Assembly: GCF_000376785.1 (NCBI RefSeq)
Contig: NZ_AQXX01000142.1
Span: 124,001-188,000, forward strand
Direction: 5' to 3'
Origin: Hahella ganghwensis DSM 17046
Lineage (GTDB): Bacteria > Pseudomonadota > Gammaproteobacteria > Pseudomonadales > Oleiphilaceae
DNA length: 64,000 nt
Made by a program: the position numbers and the translations under genes. Below the pieces are notes generated by a model. It searched no databases and was not told the origin of the DNA. It worked only from the letters and a program-made list of their open reading frames with translations. Shown in pieces: positions 1 to 8,766 of the stretch (its first letter is position 1; every line of letters begins with the position of its first letter).

Positions 1-22
1 CACAAGACCTATACCAAAGAGC

Positions 23-634
23 TTAAGAGCGCGCCGCCAGAACCATTTGAACCAATTGCGCCAGAGAATGGGTTCCCATTTTCTGCATCACTCTTGAGCG
101 GTGAATTTCTACCGTCCTCTGGCTGATATCCAGCTCGATTGCGATAACTTTGTTGGCATTACCCTCAATCATCATATCCATAATCTCAAGCTCACGAGGC
201 GTCAGTGACTCAATTCGCTGCTTCAGCTTCTCTTTGTATTTCAACGCCTCCTGCTGCTCAGCATCCATACTCAAAGCCTGCTTGACCTTTTCCAGCAAGT
301 CTTCTTCCCGATAGGGCTTCTGGACAAAATCTACAGCGCCCAGCTTCATCGCCTCCACGGCCATGGCCACATCCCCATGACCTGTAACAAAGATCACCGG
401 AATGGCACACCCCATCTCCAGCAACTTCTTATGCAGCTCCATTCCTGTCATTCCAGGCATCCGTATATCCAGAATCAGACACCCGGACAGATTTACCACA
501 TCCTCTTCCAGAAACGCCGCTGCGTTCCCGTATCCTTTGGTGGCATACCCTTCCGCTTTCAAAAGCAGCAGCAACGAATCTCTGACTGGTTCATCATCTT
601 CAACTACATATACGGTCTGGTTGAGTTCGCTCAT
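23..634 (-). CDS. FixJ/NarL-type two-component response regulator
   Basis: 203-residue cytoplasmic response regulator. The N-terminal receiver (about residues 7-120) shows the acidic pair in VVEDDEP, the phosphoacceptor Asp in LILDIRMPGMTG, the switch Thr in VTGHGD and the Lys in VQKPYREE. A LuxR-type helix-turn-helix follows (LTPRELEIM, then ISQRTVEIHRSRVMQKMG). Receivers with the VTGHGD signature and this output domain are typical of the FixJ group, which is usually activated by a partner histidine kinase. No kinase is visible in the window; it could lie beyond position 1. The next gene upstream is on the same strand about 210 bases away, so this gene probably has its own promoter. The target genes are unknown. 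Confidence 0.9.
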   Translation of the reverse strand: MSELNQTVYVVEDDEPVRDSLLLLLKAEGYATKGYGNAAAFLEEDVVNLSGCLILDIRMPGMTGMELHKKLLEMGCAIPVIFVTGHGDVAMAVEAMKLGAVDFVQKPYREEDLLEKVKQALSMDAEQQEALKYKEKLKQRIESLTPRELEIMDMMIEGNANKVIAIELDISQRTVEIHRSRVMQKMGTHSLAQLVQMVLAARS

Positions 635-708
635 TAAAACTTCCCCGGCTATTTTTTATCTTTTGCGTCGAGAAACGCCAGCTAAGTACGTTGTTTTCAA
701 CAACCTGT

Positions 709-726
709 TAGAGTCTGTTGACTCTA
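709..726. promoter_or_regulatory. Perfect 7-bp inverted repeat upstream of the FixJ-type gene
   Basis: TAGAGTC and GACTCTA are separated by TGTT, about 75-90 bases before the start of the response-regulator gene. The size and symmetry fit an operator, possibly autoregulatory. The function is inferred from position only and I recognise no regulator consensus. Confidence 0.3.
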
Positions 727-842
727 TACTATGTAACACATAATCCCCGAACTGCCCATTAGGCATTCCGGGATGTTTTCAATGCAGGACCTCATAATCC
801 GTTTTGTGGCAACATAAACGGCCCGCCTGATGCACTGTATTT

Positions 843-1691
843 TCAGGGTTGCGGTTCTGACATCAGCAACTGGGGATCCAACCGGGTATTAAACCAGTTG
901 ATCCGCCAATCCAAATGCGGCCCTGTCGCCCTGCCTGTTGCCCCCACTCTGGCGATCGCATCCCCCTGTTTAACTTCTTGCCCCTCTTCAACCAGAATGG
1001 CATCCAGATGAATAAAAGTCGACGTTATGCCATATCCATGATCCATGATCAGAGTGCCGCCGGAAAAAAACATATTATTGTGGGCCAGGACCACCTTACC
1101 TGAAGCCGGGGCAATCACTTCTGCCCCCCTGGGGGCCGCAATATCCAATCCAAAATGCGGACGCCGTGGCTCTCCGTTGTAGAACCTCTGACTGCCATAG
1201 ACACCAGTGATCGGACCTTTAGCCGGCCAAATAAAAGTTTCCAGAAAGTCCTCCCTTACCGACGCCCCAGCCCTGGCTTTGGCGACCATGGAGTTTTCCC
1301 TGCGGATTCGCTTCAGGTCCTCTTCATTGGGAGACATGATTTTTTTGGAAATACCCTCAATATACTGGATATCATAATCCCTGGGTTTCACCTCAAGTTC
1401 CCTAAGCGCTTCAGTGCCATTTGGGTACTTTATCTTCAATTGATGGGTATTTTCTGAGTCTCGACCAAACCCGAACACAAAACGCCCATCCGGCGTAACC
1501 TTCACCACCTCATCATTCAACCAGACTTGACTCCCTTGTGGAGCTCGCCCGATCACCATACCGCCTTGAACCAACTCCCCCTGCAACTCCAGAAGGCTTC
1601 CCTGTCCAGCACTATCTGTCGCCCATACCTGTAGCGCCAACATAAACATTGCTGACACCACGAGCATCTTCTTTACAGTAAAATGCAACAA
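843..1691 (-). CDS. Periplasmic M23-family metallopeptidase
   Basis: 282-residue secreted protein with an N-terminal signal peptide (basic residues, hydrophobic core MLVVSAMFMLALQVWA, then a likely cleavage after ATA/WAT). The C-terminal half is a LytM/M23 peptidase domain. The zinc-site signature HFGLD (HxxxD) is near residue 180 and the second metal motif HLDW sits in GPHLDW near residue 258. A further HLDAI occurs between them. The family cleaves peptidoglycan cross-bridges or acts as a divisome activator if degenerate; both metal motifs look intact here, so activity is likely. The gene stands alone on the minus strand with about 210 bases before the FixJ-type gene. Confidence 0.85.
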   Translation of the reverse strand: MLHFTVKKMLVVSAMFMLALQVWATDSAGQGSLLELQGELVQGGMVIGRAPQGSQVWLNDEVVKVTPDGRFVFGFGRDSENTHQLKIKYPNGTEALRELEVKPRDYDIQYIEGISKKIMSPNEEDLKRIRRENSMVAKARAGASVREDFLETFIWPAKGPITGVYGSQRFYNGEPRRPHFGLDIAAPRGAEVIAPASGKVVLAHNNMFFSGGTLIMDHGYGITSTFIHLDAILVEEGQEVKQGDAIARVGATGRATGPHLDWRINWFNTRLDPQLLMSEPQP

Positions 1692-1940
1692 AACCTCACC
1701 CTAAATTGACTCAGACCAGTCACAGGTCATTACCGACACACTATAATCTCTATTAGCCACAGCATCATAACGGCAGAACCCGACAGGTCAAACAACTAGC
1801 GAGTCATTTATCTATAAATAAGGGAAACTTACTAGGATCTGTTGACGTTTTACTGGAAACTCCTGCTGAGTGCAGACTCACATGAGTGCACCAAGGGTTA
1901 TAATGGATATATGCGGCAAGGCAAACTGTAGGAGGTCATC

Positions 1941-3032
1941 ATGACTCACCTAAATCCTCCAGATTTTTATCCGACCCATTACTGGCATGAGCTGGAAGAC
2001 GGACGCCTGCAATGCGATGTATGCCCCCGGGCCTGCAAACTCAGAGAAGGACAACAAGGGTTGTGCTTTGTCAGGGCGCGGCATGACAACGCTGTCGTAC
2101 TCACCAGTTACGGCCGCTCCAGCGGCTTCTGCATTGACCCTATCGAAAAAAAACCGCTGAACCATTACCTGCCGGGCACGCCAGTGCTGTCTTTTGGTAC
2201 CGCAGGGTGCAACCTGGCCTGCAAATTCTGCCAGAACTGGGATATGAGCAAATCTCGGGAAATGGACACCCTGGCCGACCAGGCAATGCCGGAAGAGCTG
2301 GTCCGCACAGCAATAGCCCACGACTGCCGCAGCATCGCCTTCACCTACAATGATCCGGTCATCTTTATGGAGTACGCCATGGACGTAGCGGACCAATGCC
2401 ACAAACATGACCTGGCAGCCATCGCCGTTACCGCCGGCTACATGTGCCCACCACCCAGAGAAGAGTTTTATCGACACATTGATGCTGCCAATATAGACCT
2501 GAAAGCCTTCACTGAAGAGTTTTATCGCAAGACTTGCGGTGCCGGCTTAAGTGAAGTTCTGGACACGCTGCTCTACCTCAAACATGAGACTTCTGTCTGG
2601 TTTGAAATCACCACCCTGCTGATCCCCGGTTACAACGATTCAAATCAGGAAGTGGAGCAAATGAGCCAATGGATCTCCGACAAGCTCGGCCCTGATGTCC
2701 CACTTCACTTTTCAGCGTTTCACCCGGACTGGAAGATGATGGACACTCCGGCCACTCCGGCCGCCACCCTAACCAGGGCCAGGAATATTGCCATGCAGCA
2801 AGGACTTCATTATGTCTACACAGGCAATGTTCATGACTCCCGGGGCGGTAGCACATGGTGCCCCAATTGCGACCTCTGCCTGATCGAAAGAGACTGGTAC
2901 CGGCTGGGTGCCTGGAATCTGGACGCCAACGGATGTTGTAACAACTGTGGCACCCGGATACCAGGTCGATTCGAAGCCAGTCATGGAGACTGGGGACCAA
3001 AAAGACTCCCCGTCGCCATACATCGGCATTAA
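1941..3032 (+). CDS. amrS: AmmeMemoRadiSam-system radical SAM enzyme AmrS
   Basis: 363-residue radical SAM protein related to pyruvate formate-lyase activating enzymes. The cluster-binding CxxxCxxC is seen in CNLACKFCQNW near residue 93. The N-terminus carries Cys residues in CDVCPRACKL. A C-terminal Cys-rich segment (CPNCDLC and CCNNCGTRIPG) marks the AmrS subfamily rather than PflA. The start is firm: AGGAGGT lies just before ATG. AmrS is normally encoded with Memo-like and AMMECR1-like partners; none is present here, so its substrate cannot be inferred from context. The following AlkB-type gene is on the same strand about 70 bases downstream. Confidence 0.85.
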   Translation: MTHLNPPDFYPTHYWHELEDGRLQCDVCPRACKLREGQQGLCFVRARHDNAVVLTSYGRSSGFCIDPIEKKPLNHYLPGTPVLSFGTAGCNLACKFCQNWDMSKSREMDTLADQAMPEELVRTAIAHDCRSIAFTYNDPVIFMEYAMDVADQCHKHDLAAIAVTAGYMCPPPREEFYRHIDAANIDLKAFTEEFYRKTCGAGLSEVLDTLLYLKHETSVWFEITTLLIPGYNDSNQEVEQMSQWISDKLGPDVPLHFSAFHPDWKMMDTPATPAATLTRARNIAMQQGLHYVYTGNVHDSRGGSTWCPNCDLCLIERDWYRLGAWNLDANGCCNNCGTRIPGRFEASHGDWGPKRLPVAIHRH

Positions 3033-3102
3033 GCGCTTCCGTTTAACCCATCGCCCAGACCGGTTATCATGCGCGCCAGATTCCATTTTCAGCGGAACAA
3101 AC

Positions 3103-3756
3103 ATGACGTTACTATCTACGGGCTCTCGCATGTCTGCTGTTAGCGCGCACATACCTACTGCCAGTGAACATATGCTTGAGACCCGAATTGATATTGAACT
3201 GGGGCAGATCAATCTTATTTCCCCAATTATTGAAGAAGAGATTGATATCTATGAAGTGCTGACGCAATCGCTGGCCTGGCGTAAAGACAGCATCAGGATT
3301 CGCGGAAAGCTGGTAGACATACCACGATTACAGGCCTGGTATGGAGAGCCTCACTGTGTCTACACCTACTCAGGACTGACAATGGCACCAGAGCCTTTCC
3401 CTCCGATTCTGAAACACTTGAGAGACATCGCCCAGGACAAGGCAGGGGCGCCGTTTAACTGCGTACTTTGCAATTGGTATCGGGATGGCCAGGACAGTGT
3501 GGGATGGCACTCAGACAACGAGCCTGAGCTAGGCAACAACCCGGTTATTGCCTCCTACTCTTTCGGGGCTACCCGTCGATTTCTGATCAAACCCAAGAAA
3601 GGTAACCACCGGGCGTCCGCGATTGAATTACCACATAATTCACTCTTGATTATGGGCGGCGCGATGCAGCATCACTGGAATCACCAGGTTCCCAAAACAG
3701 ATAAACCGGTAAGCGGTCGTATCAACCTGACATTTCGATACATCCGCAATTTTTGA
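3103..3756 (+). CDS. AlkB-family 2-oxoglutarate/Fe(II) dioxygenase (DNA/RNA demethylase)
   Basis: 217 residues from the preferred ATG. The frame stays open upstream into amrS, but the conserved region starts well inside. Iron ligands are seen in GWHSDNEPELG (HxD) and in the distal HHWNHQVPK, and the 2-oxoglutarate-binding Arg is in GRINLTFRYI. The substrate-loop sequence NWYRDGQDSVGWHSD is typical of ALKBH2/3-like bacterial AlkB proteins, which oxidatively remove alkyl groups from DNA or RNA bases. Its length matches the family. It is probably cytoplasmic and may be cotranscribed with amrS. A later ATG at 3130 is an alternative start. Confidence 0.85.
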   Translation: MTLLSTGSRMSAVSAHIPTASEHMLETRIDIELGQINLISPIIEEEIDIYEVLTQSLAWRKDSIRIRGKLVDIPRLQAWYGEPHCVYTYSGLTMAPEPFPPILKHLRDIAQDKAGAPFNCVLCNWYRDGQDSVGWHSDNEPELGNNPVIASYSFGATRRFLIKPKKGNHRASAIELPHNSLLIMGGAMQHHWNHQVPKTDKPVSGRINLTFRYIRNF

Positions 3757-3792
3757 TAATTTATCCGAAAAAACACTAAACAAGGAGCCAAT

Positions 3793-4626
3793 GTGGCTGA
3801 GGAAATCAAGCGTTCCCGCCTGAGACAAAAGCTTTACATCATTATTTTTCATGCCAACACCCCTTTGGGCAAAGCGTTTGATATCGCGCTTATCGCAGGC
3901 ATTCTGATCAGTGTACTGACCGTCATGCTGGACAGTGTAAAGGCCTTGCATGAACAATACGGAAACTGGTTTATGGTGGCGGAATGGACGTTCACCATAC
4001 TGTTTACCATTGAATACCTGGTACGTATTTACTGCATCGAACGCCCCATCAGATACATATTCAGCTTTTACGGCATTGTGGACCTGATATCGATCCTTCC
4101 CAGCTATCTGAGCCTGCTGATTCCCGGCAGCCAATACTGGCTGGTCGTCAGAATATTGAGAGTATTGCGAGTATTCCGGATACTTCGTCTGGCCCGGTAC
4201 GTTTCTCAAGCTAATCTGCTGATGCACGCCATCCGACAGAGCCGCCAGAAAATCACCGTATTCTTCTTTTCTGTCATGGTGCTCGTAACAATCTTCGGCT
4301 GCATCATGTACATGATCGAATCCCCCCAGAGCGGGTATACCAGCATCCCCCGCAGCATTTATTGGGCGATCGTGACGCTGACAACCGTTGGCTATGGCGA
4401 CATTTCCCCCCAATCAGATCTGGGACAAGCCATCGCTGCGATGGTCATGCTCATGGGTTACGCCATTATTGCCGTCCCCACAGGCATATTTACCGCTGAG
4501 CTATCCAATGTACTGCGGGGAGATATAAAGCAGGTCGACTGCCCCCAGTGCAAGAAGGCACTCCATGACAAAGAGGCCGTTTATTGCAGCCAATGCGGGG
4601 AGGAGCTAGTGACAGCGTCAAGCTAG
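3793..4626 (+). CDS. Voltage-gated potassium channel with C-terminal zinc-ribbon tail
   Basis: 277-residue inner-membrane protein starting at GTG after an AAGGAG site. It shows six membrane spans. S4 is the Arg ladder RILRVLRVFRILRLARY near residues 118-136. The pore helix carries the K+ selectivity filter TLTTVGYGDISP near residue 200. This is the Kv-type tetrameric channel family. The tail (about 245-272) contains two CxxC knuckles, CPQC and CSQC, resembling a small zinc ribbon that many bacterial Kv channels lack or carry variably. Its role in gating or assembly is unknown. The gene is convergent with the lon-like gene. Confidence 0.88.
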   Translation: MAEEIKRSRLRQKLYIIIFHANTPLGKAFDIALIAGILISVLTVMLDSVKALHEQYGNWFMVAEWTFTILFTIEYLVRIYCIERPIRYIFSFYGIVDLISILPSYLSLLIPGSQYWLVVRILRVLRVFRILRLARYVSQANLLMHAIRQSRQKITVFFFSVMVLVTIFGCIMYMIESPQSGYTSIPRSIYWAIVTLTTVGYGDISPQSDLGQAIAAMVMLMGYAIIAVPTGIFTAELSNVLRGDIKQVDCPQCKKALHDKEAVYCSQCGEELVTASS

Positions 4627-4726
4627 AGAGCCTCAGAAAAACGCAGACAAGGCCGCCAGCGCAAGAAAAATTGGCATTTTGAGCCAACTTTTGAGGCCGC
4701 AATGACAGCACAGATAGTTAGAAAAG

Positions 4727-4768
4727 CCGGGATCGCAGTTCCATCTTTAGCGGTTATTGCGGTCCCGG
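4727..4768. terminator. Inverted repeat between the convergent channel and protease genes
   Basis: CCGGGATCGCA pairs with TGCGGTCCCGG with one mismatch across a 20-base loop, in the 170-base gap between two convergent genes. It is placed for transcription termination but has no clear T-run on either side, so it could be a Rho-assisted stop or a decayed repeat. Confidence 0.35.
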
Positions 4769-4799
4769 AGGAAGAAATGCCACCCTGGGTGCGGGAGTC

Positions 4800-7187
4800 T
4801 TACGAATGGCGCTTCTTATCGATCGCCGCCAGCTGCTTGAGCCGGTGCTGAACTTTCCCATACACCGTATTCTTGGAATAGGTTCCTTTCTCGTTCGGGT
4901 ACCCCACCTTGATCCCTGTCAGCAATTCAATCGCTTCTGCCACGGTTTTCACTGAATAGATAAAAAACTGCTTTTTCTTGCAGGCATCCTGCACTTTCTG
5001 GTTCAGCATCAGATTACTGACATTCTGATCAGGGATAATCACCCCCTGCACCCCACTTAGCCCTTTAATACAGCAGGATTCGAAAAAGCCCTCAATTTTT
5101 TCATTAACGCCGCCCACCGGCTGAGCTTCGCCAAACTGATTCATTGAACCGGTAATCGCCAGACTTTGGCTGATGGGCACATCCGCAATTGAGGAAATCA
5201 GGGCACAGAATTCGGCCATGGAAGCACTGTCACCGTCCACCTGATTATATGACTGCTCAAACGTGATACTGGCGCTGAGCTTGATCGGGTCTGACTTGCC
5301 GAAAGTCGATGCCAGATAAGACGAAAGAATCATCATTCCCTTTGAATGGATGGCACCAGCCAGCTTCACATCCCTTTCAATATCAATCACCTCACCACTT
5401 CCATAGGCCGTCGTGGCAGTGACCCGACTCGGAACACCAAACTCATGATCCCCGGTATGGAGCACCGAGAGAGCATTGATCTGGCCGACCCTTGCACCTT
5501 CTGTATCCAGCAGCGTGGTGCCGTCACGTATACTGTCAAAAACCTTGTCCCGGATACGACTGGAACGAAACTCCGCACTATCCAGTGCCTTATCCACGTG
5601 CTCAGCATGCAACATCTTCGCATTTGCCTGACGAGCCCAGTAATTACTCTCTCGCAGAAGATTCGCGATATCGGCAGCATGCAGGGAGAGTCGGTTTTGA
5701 TCTTCCGCCACCCGGGAACTGTGTTCAATAATGCGCATAAGCGCCTTACGGTCACAATGCAGCAGATTCTTGTCCCGAATCAGCGAAGTGATAAAACGGG
5801 CGTAAAGCTTCTGGGATTCCGGCGTACGCTCAATCTCGCTTTCGAAATCCGCCACGACTTTGAACAACTCACTGAAATCAGGATCGTATTGCTGCAACAG
5901 CAGATAGGTTTCGCGGTCGCCGAACAGAACGATTTTCACTTCAAACGGCATCGCCTCAGGTTCCAGCGAGATGGTGCCGGAAAGCGTCAGTTCTTTTTCG
6001 AGCGTATTGATAGACACATTACCCGAGCGCAGTGCCCGCTTGATCCCATCCCAGACAAAGGGCTGCTCCAACACCTTGATGGCATCCATCAACAAATAGC
6101 CGCCATTCGCCCGATGAAGAGCCCCGGGCCGAATCAGTGTGAAGTCTGTAAATACCGTCCCCTTATAAGTCACACTCTCGACAGCACCAAACAGATTGTT
6201 ATAAGTGGGGTTATCCTCCACCACAATCGGAGCATGGCCGGTGGAGTCGTGATGCACCATAACATTGATCTGGTAACGTCTGGGCAGCTTGTTATCCATT
6301 GTTGCCGCCGCCAAAGCGGCCTGCTCTTCCCCATCCTCCAGGAACACTTCCACATTTTTGAGAATGTCCTCCTGAACACTTTCCAGATGAGAAACAACCT
6401 CCTGGTACTGCGAATATTTCTTGATCAGTGCCGCAATCAAGTGCTCTGACACCGCCAGGGCAACCTCTTCATTCAGCCCCTGCTGTTTGTCGGCATATTC
6501 CTGCTCCCATTGGCTGAGCTTGCGCAATACATTCCGCAAGCGCTTTTCCAGCTTGTTGATCGCATCCTCGAATTCCTGCTGCTTGCTCTCAGGCAACGCT
6601 GCAAAAGATTCCGCATCGTAGGCATTCTCACCGTCGGTTGCGACCAGCCGGTATCCCCCAGGCGTGGTAATGGTGAGACTGATATTCTGCTTCTTGGCGG
6701 CATTCGCCACCCGCGCCAGCGCTTTTTCCTGTTTTTGCGCCAACTCGTTCTTCAGTTGCTCCGAACGCTCATAATAAGATTCATTATCAAAAGCCTGAGG
6801 AACCCCTTTCTGTAACCGGGTCAACAGTTGCTCAATATCTTTCTTGAGCGGCATTCCGACACCTGCCGGGAGCCTCAGAACCTTTGGCGAGCGCACATCG
6901 TCAAAGTTATTGACGTAACACCAGTCGCTTGCCACCGAATCCGAGCGTTTCTTCTCCAGGTACCGCATAATCATGGTGCGCTTGCCCAGCCCATTGCGTC
7001 CTGTGGCATATATGTTGTAGCCACTGTCCATCATGGAAATGGCAAACTGCACGGCGTCCTGAGCTCGGCTCTGACCGAGAATCCCCTCCAGCGGTTCCAG
7101 ATTACGAGTGGAAGTAAAGTTAAAGTCTTTGGTCAGACAAGGCTTATATAAGCTCGACAGTGGTAGGGCTTTGGCAGACTTCATCAT
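4800..7187 (-). CDS. Lon-like AAA+ ATP-dependent protease (LonB/YcbZ type)
   Basis: 795-residue protein. The N-terminal part carries a P-loop variant ATGRNGLGKRT near residue 67. A central AAA module includes GGYLLMDAI (Walker B region). The C-terminal third is a Lon-type peptidase domain with the catalytic Ser in GDSASM (about 652) and the Lys in GVNEKIEGF (about 695), the Ser-Lys dyad of Lon proteases. The architecture and length match the cytoplasmic Lon-like family typified by E. coli YcbZ, not classical Lon, which has a different N-terminal domain. Substrates are unknown. The gene is monocistronic, with a long 5' region upstream. Confidence 0.88.
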   Translation of the reverse strand: MMKSAKALPLSSLYKPCLTKDFNFTSTRNLEPLEGILGQSRAQDAVQFAISMMDSGYNIYATGRNGLGKRTMIMRYLEKKRSDSVASDWCYVNNFDDVRSPKVLRLPAGVGMPLKKDIEQLLTRLQKGVPQAFDNESYYERSEQLKNELAQKQEKALARVANAAKKQNISLTITTPGGYRLVATDGENAYDAESFAALPESKQQEFEDAINKLEKRLRNVLRKLSQWEQEYADKQQGLNEEVALAVSEHLIAALIKKYSQYQEVVSHLESVQEDILKNVEVFLEDGEEQAALAAATMDNKLPRRYQINVMVHHDSTGHAPIVVEDNPTYNNLFGAVESVTYKGTVFTDFTLIRPGALHRANGGYLLMDAIKVLEQPFVWDGIKRALRSGNVSINTLEKELTLSGTISLEPEAMPFEVKIVLFGDRETYLLLQQYDPDFSELFKVVADFESEIERTPESQKLYARFITSLIRDKNLLHCDRKALMRIIEHSSRVAEDQNRLSLHAADIANLLRESNYWARQANAKMLHAEHVDKALDSAEFRSSRIRDKVFDSIRDGTTLLDTEGARVGQINALSVLHTGDHEFGVPSRVTATTAYGSGEVIDIERDVKLAGAIHSKGMMILSSYLASTFGKSDPIKLSASITFEQSYNQVDGDSASMAEFCALISSIADVPISQSLAITGSMNQFGEAQPVGGVNEKIEGFFESCCIKGLSGVQGVIIPDQNVSNLMLNQKVQDACKKKQFFIYSVKTVAEAIELLTGIKVGYPNEKGTYSKNTVYGKVQHRLKQLAAIDKKRHS

Positions 7188-7654
7188 GAGATATACAGAC
7201 GTCCGGTAGTGAAATCATTATATTTGAGATGCTTCAGCACCCTGAAAATCCAGGAACCAGAGCATAACGAAGTTGGAGCTTGCTTTCGGTGAAGTGTAAC
7301 CAATTCGACATGGCGTAAAAACCAGTTTTTGCAGGGGATTTTTCACCAAATACTCGCATCTCCCGACATTTTCGCGCAAAATTTAACCACCCGTTAAAGA
7401 ATTCATGCATCCTGCCGATAAAATGAACAGAGTCTTGTGAATTTAGATAAACGGTTCTTAAGAGAACTCATAGACAAGAAAATATAAAGTACAACAACAG
7501 GGCGTGGAAAAATCAAAGGTTGATTAACGCGCAGCAGATACCAGACCAGGTAGCCTCTGAAAAGCCGTTAAACTGCTATGACAAAGCAGGTGTTTATTCA
7601 GACGCTCCTTAGACTTCGAGCATCGATTACAAGAACAATCCATTGATCTCGATA
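7188..7654. other. Intergenic region upstream of the lon-like gene
   Basis: About 470 bases with no convincing coding sequence on either strand. It must hold the promoter of the minus-strand protease gene and the start of the leader for the plus-strand gene at 7754. I found no confident sigma-70 promoter pair. Confidence 0.5.
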
Positions 7655-7735
7655 GCAACTGTGTAGGCGATAAGAAACCGGACGCGAAGCCGGTAATTTC
7701 AGGAGAATTTCCGGCCGAAAGGTTGAATCAGTACT
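7655..7735 (+). promoter_or_regulatory. Structured leader with a GEMM-like core (candidate cyclic-di-GMP riboswitch relic)
   Basis: Directly upstream of the gene at 7754 the RNA would contain GGACGCGAAGCC (7679-7690), differing at one base from the GGACGCAAAGCC core of class I cyclic-di-GMP riboswitches. It is followed by a 9-bp stem with one mismatch (CCGGTAATT with AATTTCCGG, loop TCAGGAG) and a GAAA-capped hairpin. CAAC near 7657 could pair with GTTG near 7723 to close the structure. The usual first stem-loop between AAACC and GGGACGC is missing, so this may be a relic, a variant or an unrelated leader. A PilZ gene lies 500 bases downstream. Confidence 0.3.
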
Positions 7736-7753
7736 TATGAAGGACTAGCCGAC

Positions 7754-8041
7754 ATGATTAATATCGACTCAAGAAATAAACCGGTGGTACAACCCTCCTC
7801 CCCTAACCTGCGACAGGCCAAGCAGGTGGAGTCCACCCCAACCCAGGCCCCCATCAAAGAAAGGGAACCCAGTGACCGCCGCATGGTGCCGGATCGCCGT
7901 CGTCGTAACGATCCCGAGTATAAAGGGTCAGAAAGGCGCCGCCGGAAAGACCGACGCAAACCTGAACTTTTAAATGCCAAAGACGGTTCTCCGGAAAATA
8001 TTTCTCAAAGAAGAGGCCGCTTAATTAACACTTCTGTGTGA
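7754..8041 (+). CDS. Small Arg-rich hypothetical protein
   Basis: 95 residues with no recognised family. It is strongly basic in the middle, with repeated clusters SDRRMVPDRRRRND and SERRRRKDRRKP (about residues 36-70), and polar, probably disordered ends. It has no signal peptide or membrane segment. The charge suggests nucleic-acid or acidic-polymer binding, but that is inference. It lies between the structured leader and a PilZ gene on the same strand. Confidence 0.6.
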   Translation: MINIDSRNKPVVQPSSPNLRQAKQVESTPTQAPIKEREPSDRRMVPDRRRRNDPEYKGSERRRRKDRRKPELLNAKDGSPENISQRRGRLINTSV

Positions 8042-8270
8042 CATTTCACATTTTTTACATTAAATTTCTATTTCGCCGGTTAGATAGGTCGCTTGATTCA
8101 TACCTGATTACAACCATCTCTCCGGCCGCCTCAACGGCAACATATAAGGGGTATCCCTTACACAAAGGTTTATGTACAATGAAAGGCCCTGTCAGCAACA
8201 CCCTTCCTTTAATCGGACTCTGTGTTGGCAGATAAATGGAATAAAAACAATACTAAGCACTCTTTAGGCT

Positions 8271-8729
8271 ATGCGAGATTGTATTTTCCAGCGCCACTTT
8301 GAGCGGCGTATAAAAACCAGGCATAAAGCGCCATTTTTGTCGGTGACAGCCAACTTTGTCGGTCTGTTCAGCCGCTCCAGACACCCGTTGAGCGTCAAGT
8401 GTGTCGACTTCAATCGATACGGCATGGCCATTACCAGCGAGCACAAACTAAAACCCGGCGACAAACTGGAGTTCAGTTTTCGCGGTCGTTACATCACTGA
8501 AGACGGTATACAGGGAGTGGTCACCAGCATCTCAGAAGTTCCTACACCCGAGACTTCAGCAGCTCAGAACTGCGCCAGAAGCAGCTCTCATCCCACCTAC
8601 CGTTACGGTATTAAATTCAGCTATTGCCAGTCTCCCAAGGACTACAGCCGCGATGTCGATAATGCCCTTTCACGCATTGAAGGCCTGTTCGGGCAGATCG
8701 GCCAACGCGTACAGCCTCAGGCAGGCTGA
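8271..8729 (+). CDS. PilZ-domain protein, probable cyclic-di-GMP receptor
   Basis: 152 residues. The PilZ signature is visible: an N-terminal basic motif ERRIKTRHK (residues 11-19, RxxxR) followed by CVDFNRYGMAI (the usual D/NxSxxG motif, here with Asn-Arg in the Ser region), then the beta-barrel strands LKPGDKLEFSFRG and YRYGIKFSY. The family binds cyclic-di-GMP and controls motility, polysaccharide or pilus functions. The substitution in the second motif may weaken ligand binding. It lies 37 bases upstream of mobA. Confidence 0.75.
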   Translation: MRDCIFQRHFERRIKTRHKAPFLSVTANFVGLFSRSRHPLSVKCVDFNRYGMAITSEHKLKPGDKLEFSFRGRYITEDGIQGVVTSISEVPTPETSAAQNCARSSSHPTYRYGIKFSYCQSPKDYSRDVDNALSRIEGLFGQIGQRVQPQAG

Positions 8730-8766
8730 GCTGTCTCCCAATTAATGCAACCGTTGAGATTACAAT

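Noticed and set aside
2908-3102. N-terminal extension of the AlkB-type protein into amrS
   Set aside because: The extension reads amrS sequence in another frame and is not part of the AlkB fold; ATG at 3103 fits the family length.
5346-6449. Long open frame opposite the lon-like gene
   Set aside because: It is the antisense of strongly conserved protease sequence, has no family features and no ribosome site.
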